Source: Actibacterium lipolyticum
GTDB lineage: Bacteria > Pseudomonadota > Alphaproteobacteria > Rhodobacterales > Rhodobacteraceae
Length of the DNA stretch: 64,000 bases
Reading direction: 5' to 3'
Assembly: GCF_900184935.1 (NCBI RefSeq)
Contig: NZ_FXYE01000001.1
Span: forward strand, 248,001 to 312,000
Both the position numbers and the translations under genes were made by a program. Within the stretch, counting starts at the first letter, position 1, and every line of letters starts with the position of its first letter. Of the stretch, positions 27,920-35,394 are shown one piece after another. Under the pieces are notes generated by a model. It was not told where the DNA came from. It did no database searches and saw nothing but the letters and a program-made list of their open reading frames with translations.

Positions 27920-29170
27920 TCAACGTCGGGCAGAGGCAAGCGCCAAGCCGTTGGTGACGGCGGTGAACACTTCGGTAAACGAATGCTGGGCGTCAGGAAA
28001 CTGCACTTTCATGGTGTCCGAAACGATAGACATCAGGCTGGACCCACCAACATAGATAACCCGATTAACCTGTGCGATCTCCAGACCGGCGCGCGCAAGC
28101 GTTTCTTGGGCCCCAATGCGCAGCGCTTGGGCATGAGCGTCAAGAATCGGGGCGAGGGCCGCAGTTGGCAACGGGGCCGCAAGGTCCCGTTCGATCTGTT
28201 CCAGCACAATGCGGGACTGTTCGTCGCCGGAATTCGCGGCAATCTTGCCGCGTTCAACTGCAAATGCCAGTTCGTGGCCCAGTTCGTCTTCCAGTACGCT
28301 GACAAGACGGTTCAGTTTTTCGGGCTCATAGGCAAGCCGTGCCAACTCCTCGACCGCGCGGCGATTGCGGGCGGTGTAAAGGAACGGAATCTTTTCCCAG
28401 GTGGCAAGGTCATTGAAAATGGCGTTGGGCATCGGCGTTTCGCCGGGGCCAAGCACTTTGCGCAACTGCGTGCCTTTGCCCAGCAGGGGCATGACCCGGT
28501 CAATGTTGATTGTGCGGTCGAAGTCTGTCCCGCCGATGCGCACACCATGGTTGGCCAGAATCTCGATGCCGTCGGCGCCCGACCGAAACAGCGAAAAGTC
28601 CGACGTACCCCCGCCGATATCAACGATCAAACCGATCTCGCCCATCTGTTCCAGCGTGCCGCTGGCAATGGCGGCCGCTTCGGGTTCGGGGACAAATTCG
28701 ACCTCTTTGAAACCAGCCGCAAGATAGCAGGCTTTTAGATCAGCCTCGGCCTGTTCTTCACGCGGATCGTCGACGCCATGGAAAACCACGGGGCGGCCCG
28801 AAACGGCGCGGTCAAATGTTAGGCCAGCGTCAGCTTCGGCACGGGTTTTGATTTGGGCCAAGAAGCGTGCGATGATTTCGACGCAGGTGACACGCTGATT
28901 CAGAACTTGACGCTTTTCGTGCATCAACGTGGTGCCCAACACGCGCTTGAGCGCCCGCATGAACCGGCCGTCTTCCCCGTTAAGCAACGCCTGATTGGCA
29001 GGTTCGCCCATCAAGGTCTGTCGCGTTTCGTAATCAAAGAAGAACGTCGTCGGTAATGTGGTCTGGCCCGGTGCCATTTCGACAAGTCGCGGCATACCAT
29101 CGCGCAAGTAGGCCGCTGCCGAGTTGGAAGTGCCGAAATCGATTCCCAGTGCGTGAGAATGCGTGACCAT
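27920..29170 (-). CDS. Hsp70-family ATPase without substrate-binding domain
   Basis: A 416-residue protein of the actin/Hsp70 ATPase fold. Phosphate loop 1 is LGIDFGTSNSAAAY, the phosphate-2 motif is IVDIGGGTSDFSLF and the adenosine motif is VIYVGGSSLM. The chain ends just after the ATPase domain, so the peptide-binding domain of DnaK is absent. This matches the YegD group of short Hsp70-like proteins, whose role is poorly known. It lies after icd in an unlinked unit and has no J-domain or GrpE partner nearby. Confidence 0.85.
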   Translation of the reverse strand: MVTHSHALGIDFGTSNSAAAYLRDGMPRLVEMAPGQTTLPTTFFFDYETRQTLMGEPANQALLNGEDGRFMRALKRVLGTTLMHEKRQVLNQRVTCVEIIARFLAQIKTRAEADAGLTFDRAVSGRPVVFHGVDDPREEQAEADLKACYLAAGFKEVEFVPEPEAAAIASGTLEQMGEIGLIVDIGGGTSDFSLFRSGADGIEILANHGVRIGGTDFDRTINIDRVMPLLGKGTQLRKVLGPGETPMPNAIFNDLATWEKIPFLYTARNRRAVEELARLAYEPEKLNRLVSVLEDELGHELAFAVERGKIAANSGDEQSRIVLEQIERDLAAPLPTAALAPILDAHAQALRIGAQETLARAGLEIAQVNRVIYVGGSSLMSIVSDTMKVQFPDAQHSFTEVFTAVTNGLALASARR

Positions 29171-29421
29171 CTAAGTGTCCTTGCCGTAGCCTACGAAAGG
29201 CGCGTCTCTATGCAGCTAGGGAATGGTCGTCAAGCTGCCCAATCAGCAGGGGGCGTGATGGCTGCGTAGAACGGAGCGCTGAATTTGTCCGGCCTCGTTA
29301 ACCCGCCGAAAAGCGACAAAAACGATCGGGCGAATGGCCCCACAGACGTCGTTTTAAAAGAGTCCAACAATGCCGCTTGGCCAAGGGCTGCGACACATTG
29401 CTTGCAACGATTTCCGGGAAA

Positions 29422-29497
<76 letters not shown>

Positions 29498-29586
29498 GGT
29501 ATTGCGGTAGGCGTTACCGCCTGCCCGCGTGTATCTATGTAAGCACTCAGCGGAGATCAAGTGGAAAAATCCACTCCGCGGATAGC

Positions 29587-29925
29587 TTAGTTGTCGTCGT
29601 CGTCCGAAGCGACATCTGCGATTTCGTCCAGCGACACATCATCGTCTTCGTCGTCTTCCAGAACGTCGTCACCCAGATCAACATCTGTGTCGTCGTCGTC
29701 GTCCAGAACAACATCATCTGTTGTTTCTACTTCTTCTTCGACAGCAGACTTGTTCTTGGCGTCCGACTTGTGCGCGACAAGCGTCCGGCCTTTGCCGCTA
29801 TTAAGGCTCTCCAACGAAACGCTGTGCTCGCAGGACGGGCACGTCATCGGATCACGCTGAAGATCGTAAAAACGGGTCTGGCAGCTTGGGCAGATGCGCT
29901 TTACGCCCCATTCTTCCTTGGGCAT
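29587..29925 (-). CDS. FYDLN-type zinc-ribbon acidic protein (TIGR02300)
   Basis: A 112-residue protein. The N-terminal zinc ribbon has two CxxC pairs (CPSCQTRFYDLQ and CPSCEHSV), containing the FYDL signature of this alphaproteobacterial family. The second half is an extreme acidic tail rich in Asp (DDDDDTDVDLGDD). The ATG at 29925 has AAGGGGAT upstream; a TTG five codons earlier opens the frame. Its function is unknown. The acidic tail suggests binding to basic partners or nucleic-acid mimicry, but this is speculation. Confidence 0.88.
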   Translation of the reverse strand: MPKEEWGVKRICPSCQTRFYDLQRDPMTCPSCEHSVSLESLNSGKGRTLVAHKSDAKNKSAVEEEVETTDDVVLDDDDDTDVDLGDDVLEDDEDDDVSLDEIADVASDDDDN

Positions 29926-30073
29926 GGTTATCCCCTTCAATCGTCAATGTCAGTTCAGAGTCGCAGCCAACTGCCACAAGTCCCATGGGGTGTCAAAGCC
30001 CTTTTAGGTGCAATCGCATAATGCAGCACTTTTCCGGCTGTACCAAACACAATGCATTGCTAGTGTGGCAGCA

Positions 30074-30781
30074 ATGAAACGTGCAGACATAACTTCGGCA
30101 GAATTGCCCGGCGACCCGCCGTTGGATGTGGCGTTGCGCAGGTCGGCGCAAGCGCGTCGATATTCGTTGCGGGTGTCACAGCTTGACGGCCGCGTTACCC
30201 TTACGATGCCCAAACGTGCGTCGTTGGACGAAGGGCTGGCATTCTTGCGAGAGAAAGAGGGCTGGATCCGCGGCCATCTTTCTGGACGGCCGGATCCTCA
30301 ACGCGTTCACATCGGTGGGGTCGTTCCTTTCCTAGGCCAGCCGCTTGAAGTTGTCGGGGCGCAAATACGTGGTCCGCGGATCGAAGAGGGGCGGCTTCTG
30401 GTTCCCGATGATCCGGCGCGTGTCGCTGCGCGGGTTCAGGCGTTTTTGAAACATGCTGCGCGGGACAAGCTGGCGGCGGCGTCCGACAAATATTCCGATC
30501 AGCTGGGGCGCAAATATGGGCGGCTGACGTTACGCGATACACGGTCTAGGTGGGGGTCGTGTACGTCGGCGGGCGACCTGATGTATTCATGGCGTCTGAT
30601 CATGGCTCCGGCGGCGGTTCTGGACTATGTCGCGGCCCACGAAGTGGCGCATCTGCAAGAGATGAACCATTCGGCGGCCTTCTGGTCCTTGGTGGCAGGG
30701 CTTTGCCCGGCTTATCAAACCCACCGCACATGGCTGCATCAAAACGGCTCATCGCTTCATCAGGTTCGTTTCGGCGATTGA
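30074..30781 (+). CDS. YgjP/DUF45-like metal-dependent protease
   Basis: A 235-residue SprT/YgjP-type protein. The zinc motif HEVAHLQEMNHSAAFW gives HExxH plus a third His, and it is preceded by the family blocks RRSAQARRYSLRV, TRSRWGSCTSAG and YSWRLIMAP. These are the standard DUF45 (M48-like) segments. The frame opens at a GTG at 30008; ATG at 30074 is chosen because the conserved part starts soon after, although no clear ribosome site precedes either. It lies on the plus strand before the GntR gene. Its substrate is unknown. Confidence 0.8.
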   Translation: MKRADITSAELPGDPPLDVALRRSAQARRYSLRVSQLDGRVTLTMPKRASLDEGLAFLREKEGWIRGHLSGRPDPQRVHIGGVVPFLGQPLEVVGAQIRGPRIEEGRLLVPDDPARVAARVQAFLKHAARDKLAAASDKYSDQLGRKYGRLTLRDTRSRWGSCTSAGDLMYSWRLIMAPAAVLDYVAAHEVAHLQEMNHSAAFWSLVAGLCPAYQTHRTWLHQNGSSLHQVRFGD

Positions 30782-30794
30782 CGCTGCGCGCGTT

Positions 30795-30804
30795 TGTGAT
30801 CACA
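30795..30804. promoter_or_regulatory. TGTGATCACA palindrome before the GntR gene
   Basis: A perfect 10-bp palindrome ends 7 bp before the ATG of the GntR/FCD regulator. The same core occurs in pairs upstream of sucC (40606-40638) and sdhC (46493-46529). GntR-family operators commonly have the TTGT...ACAA form, so this fits autoregulation by the adjacent gene product. Binding is inferred. Confidence 0.55.
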
Positions 30805-30811
30805 TTGGCGT

Positions 30812-31462
30812 ATGCTACTTCAGAACCGACCAGGTGAGGCGGGCAGTGCAGCACATGACCGGCTGTACCGGACCTTACGCACACGTATCATGCACGGTGA
30901 ATTGACGCCGGGTGCCGCGCTTACGCTGCGTGGCGTCGGGAAACAGTTTGGCGTGTCGATGACCCCCGTCCGCGAGGCGATGCGCCGGCTGGCGGCCGAA
31001 GGGGCGCTTACCATGTCCAGTTCGGGGCGGGTTTCCACACCAGAGCTAAGTAACGAGCGTATCGAAGAGCTGGCAGCCCTGCGTGCGCTTTTGGAACCTG
31101 AACTGGCCGCGCGGGCGCTTCCGCGTGCGCATATGGCCCTTATCGAACGGTTGCAGACGATCAATTCCTCGATCGCAGAGGCCGTAAGCCGCCAAGATGC
31201 CGTGGCCTATATCCGAACCAATCTAGAGTTTCACCGGACGCTGTATTTGCGCGCTCAGGCGCCTGCGATGCTGGCGATGGCCGAAACCGTATGGTTGCAG
31301 CTTGGCCCCACCATGCGGTCGTTGTACGGGCGGCTGGGCCGTGCTGAATCCCCCCAGCACCACCGGATGATCCTTGCGGCGTTAAGCGCAGGCGACGAAC
31401 CGGGTTTGCGGCTGGCCGTGCGAACGGACGTGACGCAGGGGCTGAGGCTTTTGGTCAGCTAA
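30812..31462 (+). CDS. GntR-family regulator, FCD subfamily
   Basis: A 216-residue regulator. The winged helix covers about residues 15-80 (LTLRGVGKQFGVSMTPVREAMRRL, wing ALTMSSSGRVSTP). The FCD domain follows, with helices and the YIRTNLEFHRTLY and SPQHHRMILAAL metal-site pattern. The TGTGATCACA palindrome abuts the start codon, and paired copies sit upstream of the suc and sdh operons; this gene is therefore the best local candidate for a TCA-cycle regulator. No strong ribosome site is seen before ATG 30812, so translation may be leaderless-like or the start may be slightly downstream. Confidence 0.85.
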   Translation: MLLQNRPGEAGSAAHDRLYRTLRTRIMHGELTPGAALTLRGVGKQFGVSMTPVREAMRRLAAEGALTMSSSGRVSTPELSNERIEELAALRALLEPELAARALPRAHMALIERLQTINSSIAEAVSRQDAVAYIRTNLEFHRTLYLRAQAPAMLAMAETVWLQLGPTMRSLYGRLGRAESPQHHRMILAALSAGDEPGLRLAVRTDVTQGLRLLVS

Positions 31463-31536
31463 GCAGCCCCAATTAGCCCGCCTTAAAGATTTTCAGATTT
31501 TTTCGGATACCGGCGACGGATATCTTTTATCGCTGC

Positions 31537-31650
31537 GTATTAAGATTGTGAGGCGGGGGATTCCCTTGCCCTGCTCCTCACGGAATACGATGTCGGCAGC
31601 CTGACGTCGTAGGGTCGGAGGGGTTTCATCCCACCCCTCCGGCCCTTTTT
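31537..31650 (+). ncRNA. Candidate small RNA with three hairpins
   Basis: A 114-bp segment on the plus strand with no reading frame holds three consecutive stem-loops. The first pairs GTATT (537-541) with AATAC (584-588) and GTGAGG (548-553) with CCTCAC (576-581). The second is GATGTC (589-594) with GACGTC (603-608). The third is a terminator at 612-650. The density of pairing plus a strong terminator, over 70 bp after the GntR stop, suggests a discrete small RNA or a structured 3' UTR. No known Rhodobacter small RNA was recognised. Digits in parentheses are offsets from 31000. Confidence 0.45.
31612..31650 (+). terminator. Strong Rho-independent terminator, plus strand
   Basis: A 13-bp stem (GGGTCGGAGGGGT with ACCCCTCCGGCCC, one G-U pair) and five T residues on the plus strand. 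It ends two bases before the lpd stop codon, which is read on the other strand; the hairpin might also slow transcription from lpd, but it lacks a T-run in that direction. Confidence 0.85.
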
Positions 31651-31651
31651 A

Positions 31652-33040
31652 TTAGGCGTGGATTGCGCCGTCACCACAGGCCAAGGCAGCTTCGCGTACT
31701 GCTTCGGAATAGGTGGGGTGTGCGTGGCATGTCAGCGCCAGATCCTGCGCGGATGCGCCAAATTCCATCGCAACGCAAACCTCGTGGATCAGATCACCCG
31801 CCGCTGGGCCGATGATATGTGCGCCCAAGATGCGGTCGGTGTCTTTGTCGGCCAGAATTTTGACAAAGCCTTCGCCCATGAACACAGCCTTCGCGCGCCC
31901 GTTCCCCATGAACGAGAATTTGCCAACCTTATAGGCGCGACCGGCTTCTTTCAGCTGCTCTTCGGTTTGGCCAACGCTGGCAACCTCGGGGCTGGTATAG
32001 ATCACGCCGGGGATCACGCCATAGTTCACGTGACCAGACTTGCCCGCGATAACCTCGGCTACGGCCATGCCTTCGTCTTCGGCTTTGTGGGCCAGCATTG
32101 GGCCTTCGATCGCGTCGCCGATGGCGTAGACGCCTTTGACGTTGGTCGCCCAGTGACCGTCAGTTTTGATCTGACCGCGCGGCAGAACCTCTACACCCAG
32201 CGCTTCCAGGCCAAGGCCATCGGTGAATGGCTTACGACCTGTCGCAACCAGTACGGTGTCGGCATCAATTGTCGCCTCGCTGTCGTCTTTGCGCAGCTTG
32301 TAGGTGACTTTCGCTTTGGTCTTTGTCGCGTCAACGCCTTGAACCGCAGCACCAAGGATAAAGTTGATGCCCTGCTTTTTCAGGATGCGCTGGAAGGTTT
32401 TGGAAACCTCGGCGTCCATGCCCGGTGTGATATGGTCAAGGAATTCAACCACGGTCACTTCGGAACCCAGACGCGCGTAGACGGAGCCCATTTCCAACCC
32501 GATAACACCCGCGCCGATCACGACGAGTTTCTTCGGGATTTTTGGCAGTTCTAGCGCACCCGTGGAGGTGACGACGACTTTCTCGTCAATCTCAATCCCT
32601 GGAAGCGAGGAGGGTTCGGAACCCGACGCGATGACGATGTTCTTCGCCTCGTGTACTTCGTCGCCAACCTTGACCTTGCCAGCCTCAGGAACAGAGCCCC
32701 AACCTTTCAGCCAATCGACCTTGTTCTTTTTGAACAGGAATTCGATGCCCTTGGTGTTCTGGCCGATCACGTCGTCCTTGTAGGATAGCATCTGTTTCCA
32801 ATCGACCGAGGGGGATTTGCCCTTCAGGCCCATCGCGGCGAAGTTATGTTCCGCCTCGTGCAGTTGGTGCGACGCGTGCAGCAATGCTTTGGATGGGATG
32901 CAGCCAACGTTCAGGCAGGTGCCGCCCAGAGTTTCGCGCCCTTCGACGCAAGCCGTTTTCAGGCCCAGCTGTGCGCAGCGGATGGCGCAGACATAGCCGC
33001 CGGGGCCGCCGCCGATTACGATGACATCATAGTTTGCCAT
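31652..33040 (-). CDS. lpdA: Dihydrolipoyl dehydrogenase (E3)
   Basis: A 462-residue flavoprotein disulfide reductase. The FAD loop is [12 protein letters not shown], the redox pair is Cys42-Cys47 in [15 protein letters not shown], the NAD loop is [14 protein letters not shown], and the C-terminal His-Glu pair lies in [11 protein letters not shown]. It reoxidises lipoyl arms of 2-oxoglutarate dehydrogenase and probably of the E1/E2 pair at 1.6-4.8 kb. ATG at 33040 has AAGGAG upstream; the longer frame (to 33163) starts in the intergenic gap. It closes the sucCDAB block, after the MAPEG gene. Confidence 0.95.
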   Translation of the reverse strand: MANYDVIVIGGGPGGYVCAIRCAQLGLKTACVEGRETLGGTCLNVGCIPSKALLHASHQLHEAEHNFAAMGLKGKSPSVDWKQMLSYKDDVIGQNTKGIEFLFKKNKVDWLKGWGSVPEAGKVKVGDEVHEAKNIVIASGSEPSSLPGIEIDEKVVVTSTGALELPKIPKKLVVIGAGVIGLEMGSVYARLGSEVTVVEFLDHITPGMDAEVSKTFQRILKKQGINFILGAAVQGVDATKTKAKVTYKLRKDDSEATIDADTVLVATGRKPFTDGLGLEALGVEVLPRGQIKTDGHWATNVKGVYAIGDAIEGPMLAHKAEDEGMAVAEVIAGKSGHVNYGVIPGVIYTSPEVASVGQTEEQLKEAGRAYKVGKFSFMGNGRAKAVFMGEGFVKILADKDTDRILGAHIIGPAAGDLIHEVCVAMEFGASAQDLALTCHAHPTYSEAVREAALACGDGAIHA

Positions 33041-33172
33041 TTTTACTCTCCTTGGCCCGGGTGGGCATTTTATCAGTCTGTGCTGCAGTTTCGAGGTGGG
33101 GAAGGGGGCTGTCTGCCCCCTCTGGGCCGATGGCCCATTCACCCCCGAAGGTATTTGCGCCAAGATGAAGCA

Positions 33173-33583
33173 TCATATTAATGCTGCCAAAAGCATGGCG
33201 ACGGTGGCAAGGAACCCGACGCTCCAGATTAGTGAGCGCCACGGGGTCAGGCCGAACGCGTAGGCGGGGACGTAGAGGATGCGCGCGCCGAGGTACGTCC
33301 AGGCGCATGTCGCGGTGAAGCTGGTGGATTGGTCAGACAGGGTGATGACCACGACCGCGAGCGTGAACAGGATCAACCCTTCGAAGTGGTTGTTCATGGC
33401 GCGGTAGAGGCGTGCGGTGCGAATGCTTAGTTGGTCTTCTAGGCTGCCGCCCAGCCGTGCGCGATCCCGCGGGCCGAGGGTTTTGCCCTGACCAAGTTCA
33501 ATGTTCGCAGGAATGGACATGAGTGCAAATTGGATAACTTGCAGTAGGCCGGCGAGGGTGAGGGCGGTGAGTTCTGGGGTCAT
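33173..33583 (-). CDS. MAPEG-family membrane protein
   Basis: A 136-residue protein with four hydrophobic segments (about 6-24, 64-86, 90-105 and 115-135) and a conserved RTARLYRAMNNHFEGLILFT stretch, typical of bacterial MAPEG proteins related to glutathione transferases. Its start overlaps the nucleotidyltransferase stop by four bases. Its place between sucB and lpd is probably just operon hitch-hiking; a redox or detoxifying role is possible. Confidence 0.82.
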   Translation of the reverse strand: MTPELTALTLAGLLQVIQFALMSIPANIELGQGKTLGPRDRARLGGSLEDQLSIRTARLYRAMNNHFEGLILFTLAVVVITLSDQSTSFTATCAWTYLGARILYVPAYAFGLTPWRSLIWSVGFLATVAMLLAALI

Positions 33584-33897
33584 TTCGTTCTTTCGAAAGC
33601 TAAGACGCCGTGAGCTTCAATTGCTTGCTGCACGATTTGGTTCGGCAAGGAGCCGCCCCCGCGCAACAGATGTATTTTGAATGGTGACATCTTCTGCAAA
33701 TCCGCTTCCCATTCGTCGCTTTCAAAAAGCCAGTCGCCGTATCCGAACCTCTCAGTCAGCGTGATAGCGACGTCCAAGTCGCTATCTGGTCGTTCAGTTT
33801 TCGTTGCTCGACTGCCGACGATGAAGGCTGTCTCAATTTTTGGATTGGCCGCAGCCCAAGCTGCGACCATTTCGATTTGTTGTTTGAGCGAACTCAA
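33580..33897 (-). CDS. Minimal nucleotidyltransferase (MNT-type)
   Basis: A 105-residue Pol-beta-like nucleotidyltransferase. The catalytic motif [18 protein letters not shown] shows GSxA and DxD, as in MNT proteins. Its ends overlap sucB (ATGA) and the MAPEG gene. MNT proteins are usually paired with a HEPN protein in toxin-antitoxin modules, but no HEPN gene is adjacent. It may be an orphan nucleotidyltransferase that modifies a protein or small molecule. Confidence 0.78.
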   Translation of the reverse strand: MSSLKQQIEMVAAWAAANPKIETAFIVGSRATKTERPDSDLDVAITLTERFGYGDWLFESDEWEADLQKMSPFKIHLLRGGGSLPNQIVQQAIEAHGVLAFERTK

Positions 33898-35387
33898 AGA
33901 TCCATCAGCAACCGGCGCGGATCCTCGAGCGCTTCTTTGACGCGGACAAGGAAGGTCACGGCGCCTTTACCGTCGACAATGCGGTGGTCATAGGACAGGG
34001 CCAGATACATCATCGGACGGATCACGACCTGACCTTTGATTGCCATCGGGCGGTCCTGAATCTTGTGCATGCCGAGGATACCGGACTGCGGTGGGTTCAG
34101 GATCGGCGAGGACATCAGCGAGCCGTAGACACCACCGTTGGAGATGGTGAACGTGCCGCCCTGCATTTCGGCCATCGACAGTTTGCCGTCACGGGCGCGC
34201 GCGCCTTTTTCGGCGATCGCTTTTTCGATGTCGGCGAAGGACATTGCGTCGGCGTCACGGATCACCGGAACCACAAGGCCGGTGGGTGTGCCAGCGGCGA
34301 TGCCCATGTGAACGAAGTTCTTGTAAACCACGTCGGTGCCGTCGATTTCGGCGTTCACCTCGGGGATTTCTTTCAGGGCGTGAACACAGGCCTTGGTGAA
34401 GAACGACATGAAGCCAAGCTTGACGCCGTGTTTCTTCAGGAACAGGTCTTTGTATTCGTTGCGCAGGGCCATCACCTCGGTCATGTCGACCTCGTTATAG
34501 GTGGTCAGCATGGCTGCGGTGTTTTGGCTGTCTTTCAGGCGCTTGGCGATGGTCTGGCGCAGGCGGGTCATCTTTACCCGCTCTTCGCGGGCGGCATCGT
34601 CTGCGTGGACGGGTGCGCGTGGCGCGGCGGCGGGGGCCGCAGCGGCGGCAGGTGCGGTGACTGCTTTCAACACATCTTCTTTCATGATGCGGCCATCGCG
34701 GCCCGAGCCGGTGACCTGATCAGCCGAGATGCCTTTTTCAGCCATCAGTTTCTTGGCGGCTGGTGCATCTTCTACGTCTTTACCGGTTGCAGCGGCGGCA
34801 GGAGCAGCAGCAGGCGCAGCCGCTGGTTTGGTCGCAACAGCGCCGGAACCAGAGGTCATGATTGCCAGCTTGGCCGATGCTTCGACGGTGTCACCCTCTT
34901 TCGCGAGGATTTCAGTGATCGTGCCAGCAGCAGGTGCGGGAACTTCGACCGATACTTTGTCGGTTTCCAGCTCGCACAGCATTTCGTCTTGGGCAACGGT
35001 GTCGCCGACCTGTTTGAACCATGTGGAAACGGTTGCCTCGGTGACGCTTTCGCCCAAGGTCGGGACCATCACGTCAATCGCTTCGCCTGTATCGCTGGAG
35101 GCGGCCGCTTCGGCGGGTTTGGCAGCCGGGGCAGGGGCCGCAGCTTCGCCGCCTTCGGAGATGGTTGCCAGCAGCGCATCAACGCCGACGGTTTCGCCTT
35201 CGGCTGCTACGATCTCTCCCATGGTGCCTGCGGCGGGGGAGGGCACTTCGACGGTGACCTTGTCGGTTTCCAGCTCGCAGAGCATTTCGTCAACCTCAAC
35301 GCGGTCGCCGGGGTTCTTGAACCATGTGGCAACGGTTGCTTCGGTGACGCTTTCACCAAGGGTGGGTACGCGGACTTCTGTGGACAT
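33894..35387 (-). CDS. sucB: 2-oxoglutarate dehydrogenase E2 (succinyltransferase)
   Basis: A 497-residue acyltransferase with two lipoyl domains (lipoyl Lys43 and Lys144, both in ELETDKV), an alanine-rich linker, the subunit-binding domain (about 208-243) and a catalytic core ending [12 protein letters not shown] with His468 and Asp472. Two lipoyl domains are common in alphaproteobacteria. It moves succinyl groups from SucA to CoA. It follows sucA by a few bases and overlaps the nucleotidyltransferase start. Confidence 0.95.
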   Translation of the reverse strand: MSTEVRVPTLGESVTEATVATWFKNPGDRVEVDEMLCELETDKVTVEVPSPAAGTMGEIVAAEGETVGVDALLATISEGGEAAAPAPAAKPAEAAASSDTGEAIDVMVPTLGESVTEATVSTWFKQVGDTVAQDEMLCELETDKVSVEVPAPAAGTITEILAKEGDTVEASAKLAIMTSGSGAVATKPAAAPAAAPAAAATGKDVEDAPAAKKLMAEKGISADQVTGSGRDGRIMKEDVLKAVTAPAAAAAPAAAPRAPVHADDAAREERVKMTRLRQTIAKRLKDSQNTAAMLTTYNEVDMTEVMALRNEYKDLFLKKHGVKLGFMSFFTKACVHALKEIPEVNAEIDGTDVVYKNFVHMGIAAGTPTGLVVPVIRDADAMSFADIEKAIAEKGARARDGKLSMAEMQGGTFTISNGGVYGSLMSSPILNPPQSGILGMHKIQDRPMAIKGQVVIRPMMYLALSYDHRIVDGKGAVTFLVRVKEALEDPRRLLMDL

Positions 35388-35394
35388 GTTCTAT

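Noticed and set aside
33580-33897. HEPN/MNT toxin-antitoxin pair
   Set aside because: Only the nucleotidyltransferase is present; neither neighbour (sucB, MAPEG) is a HEPN protein.
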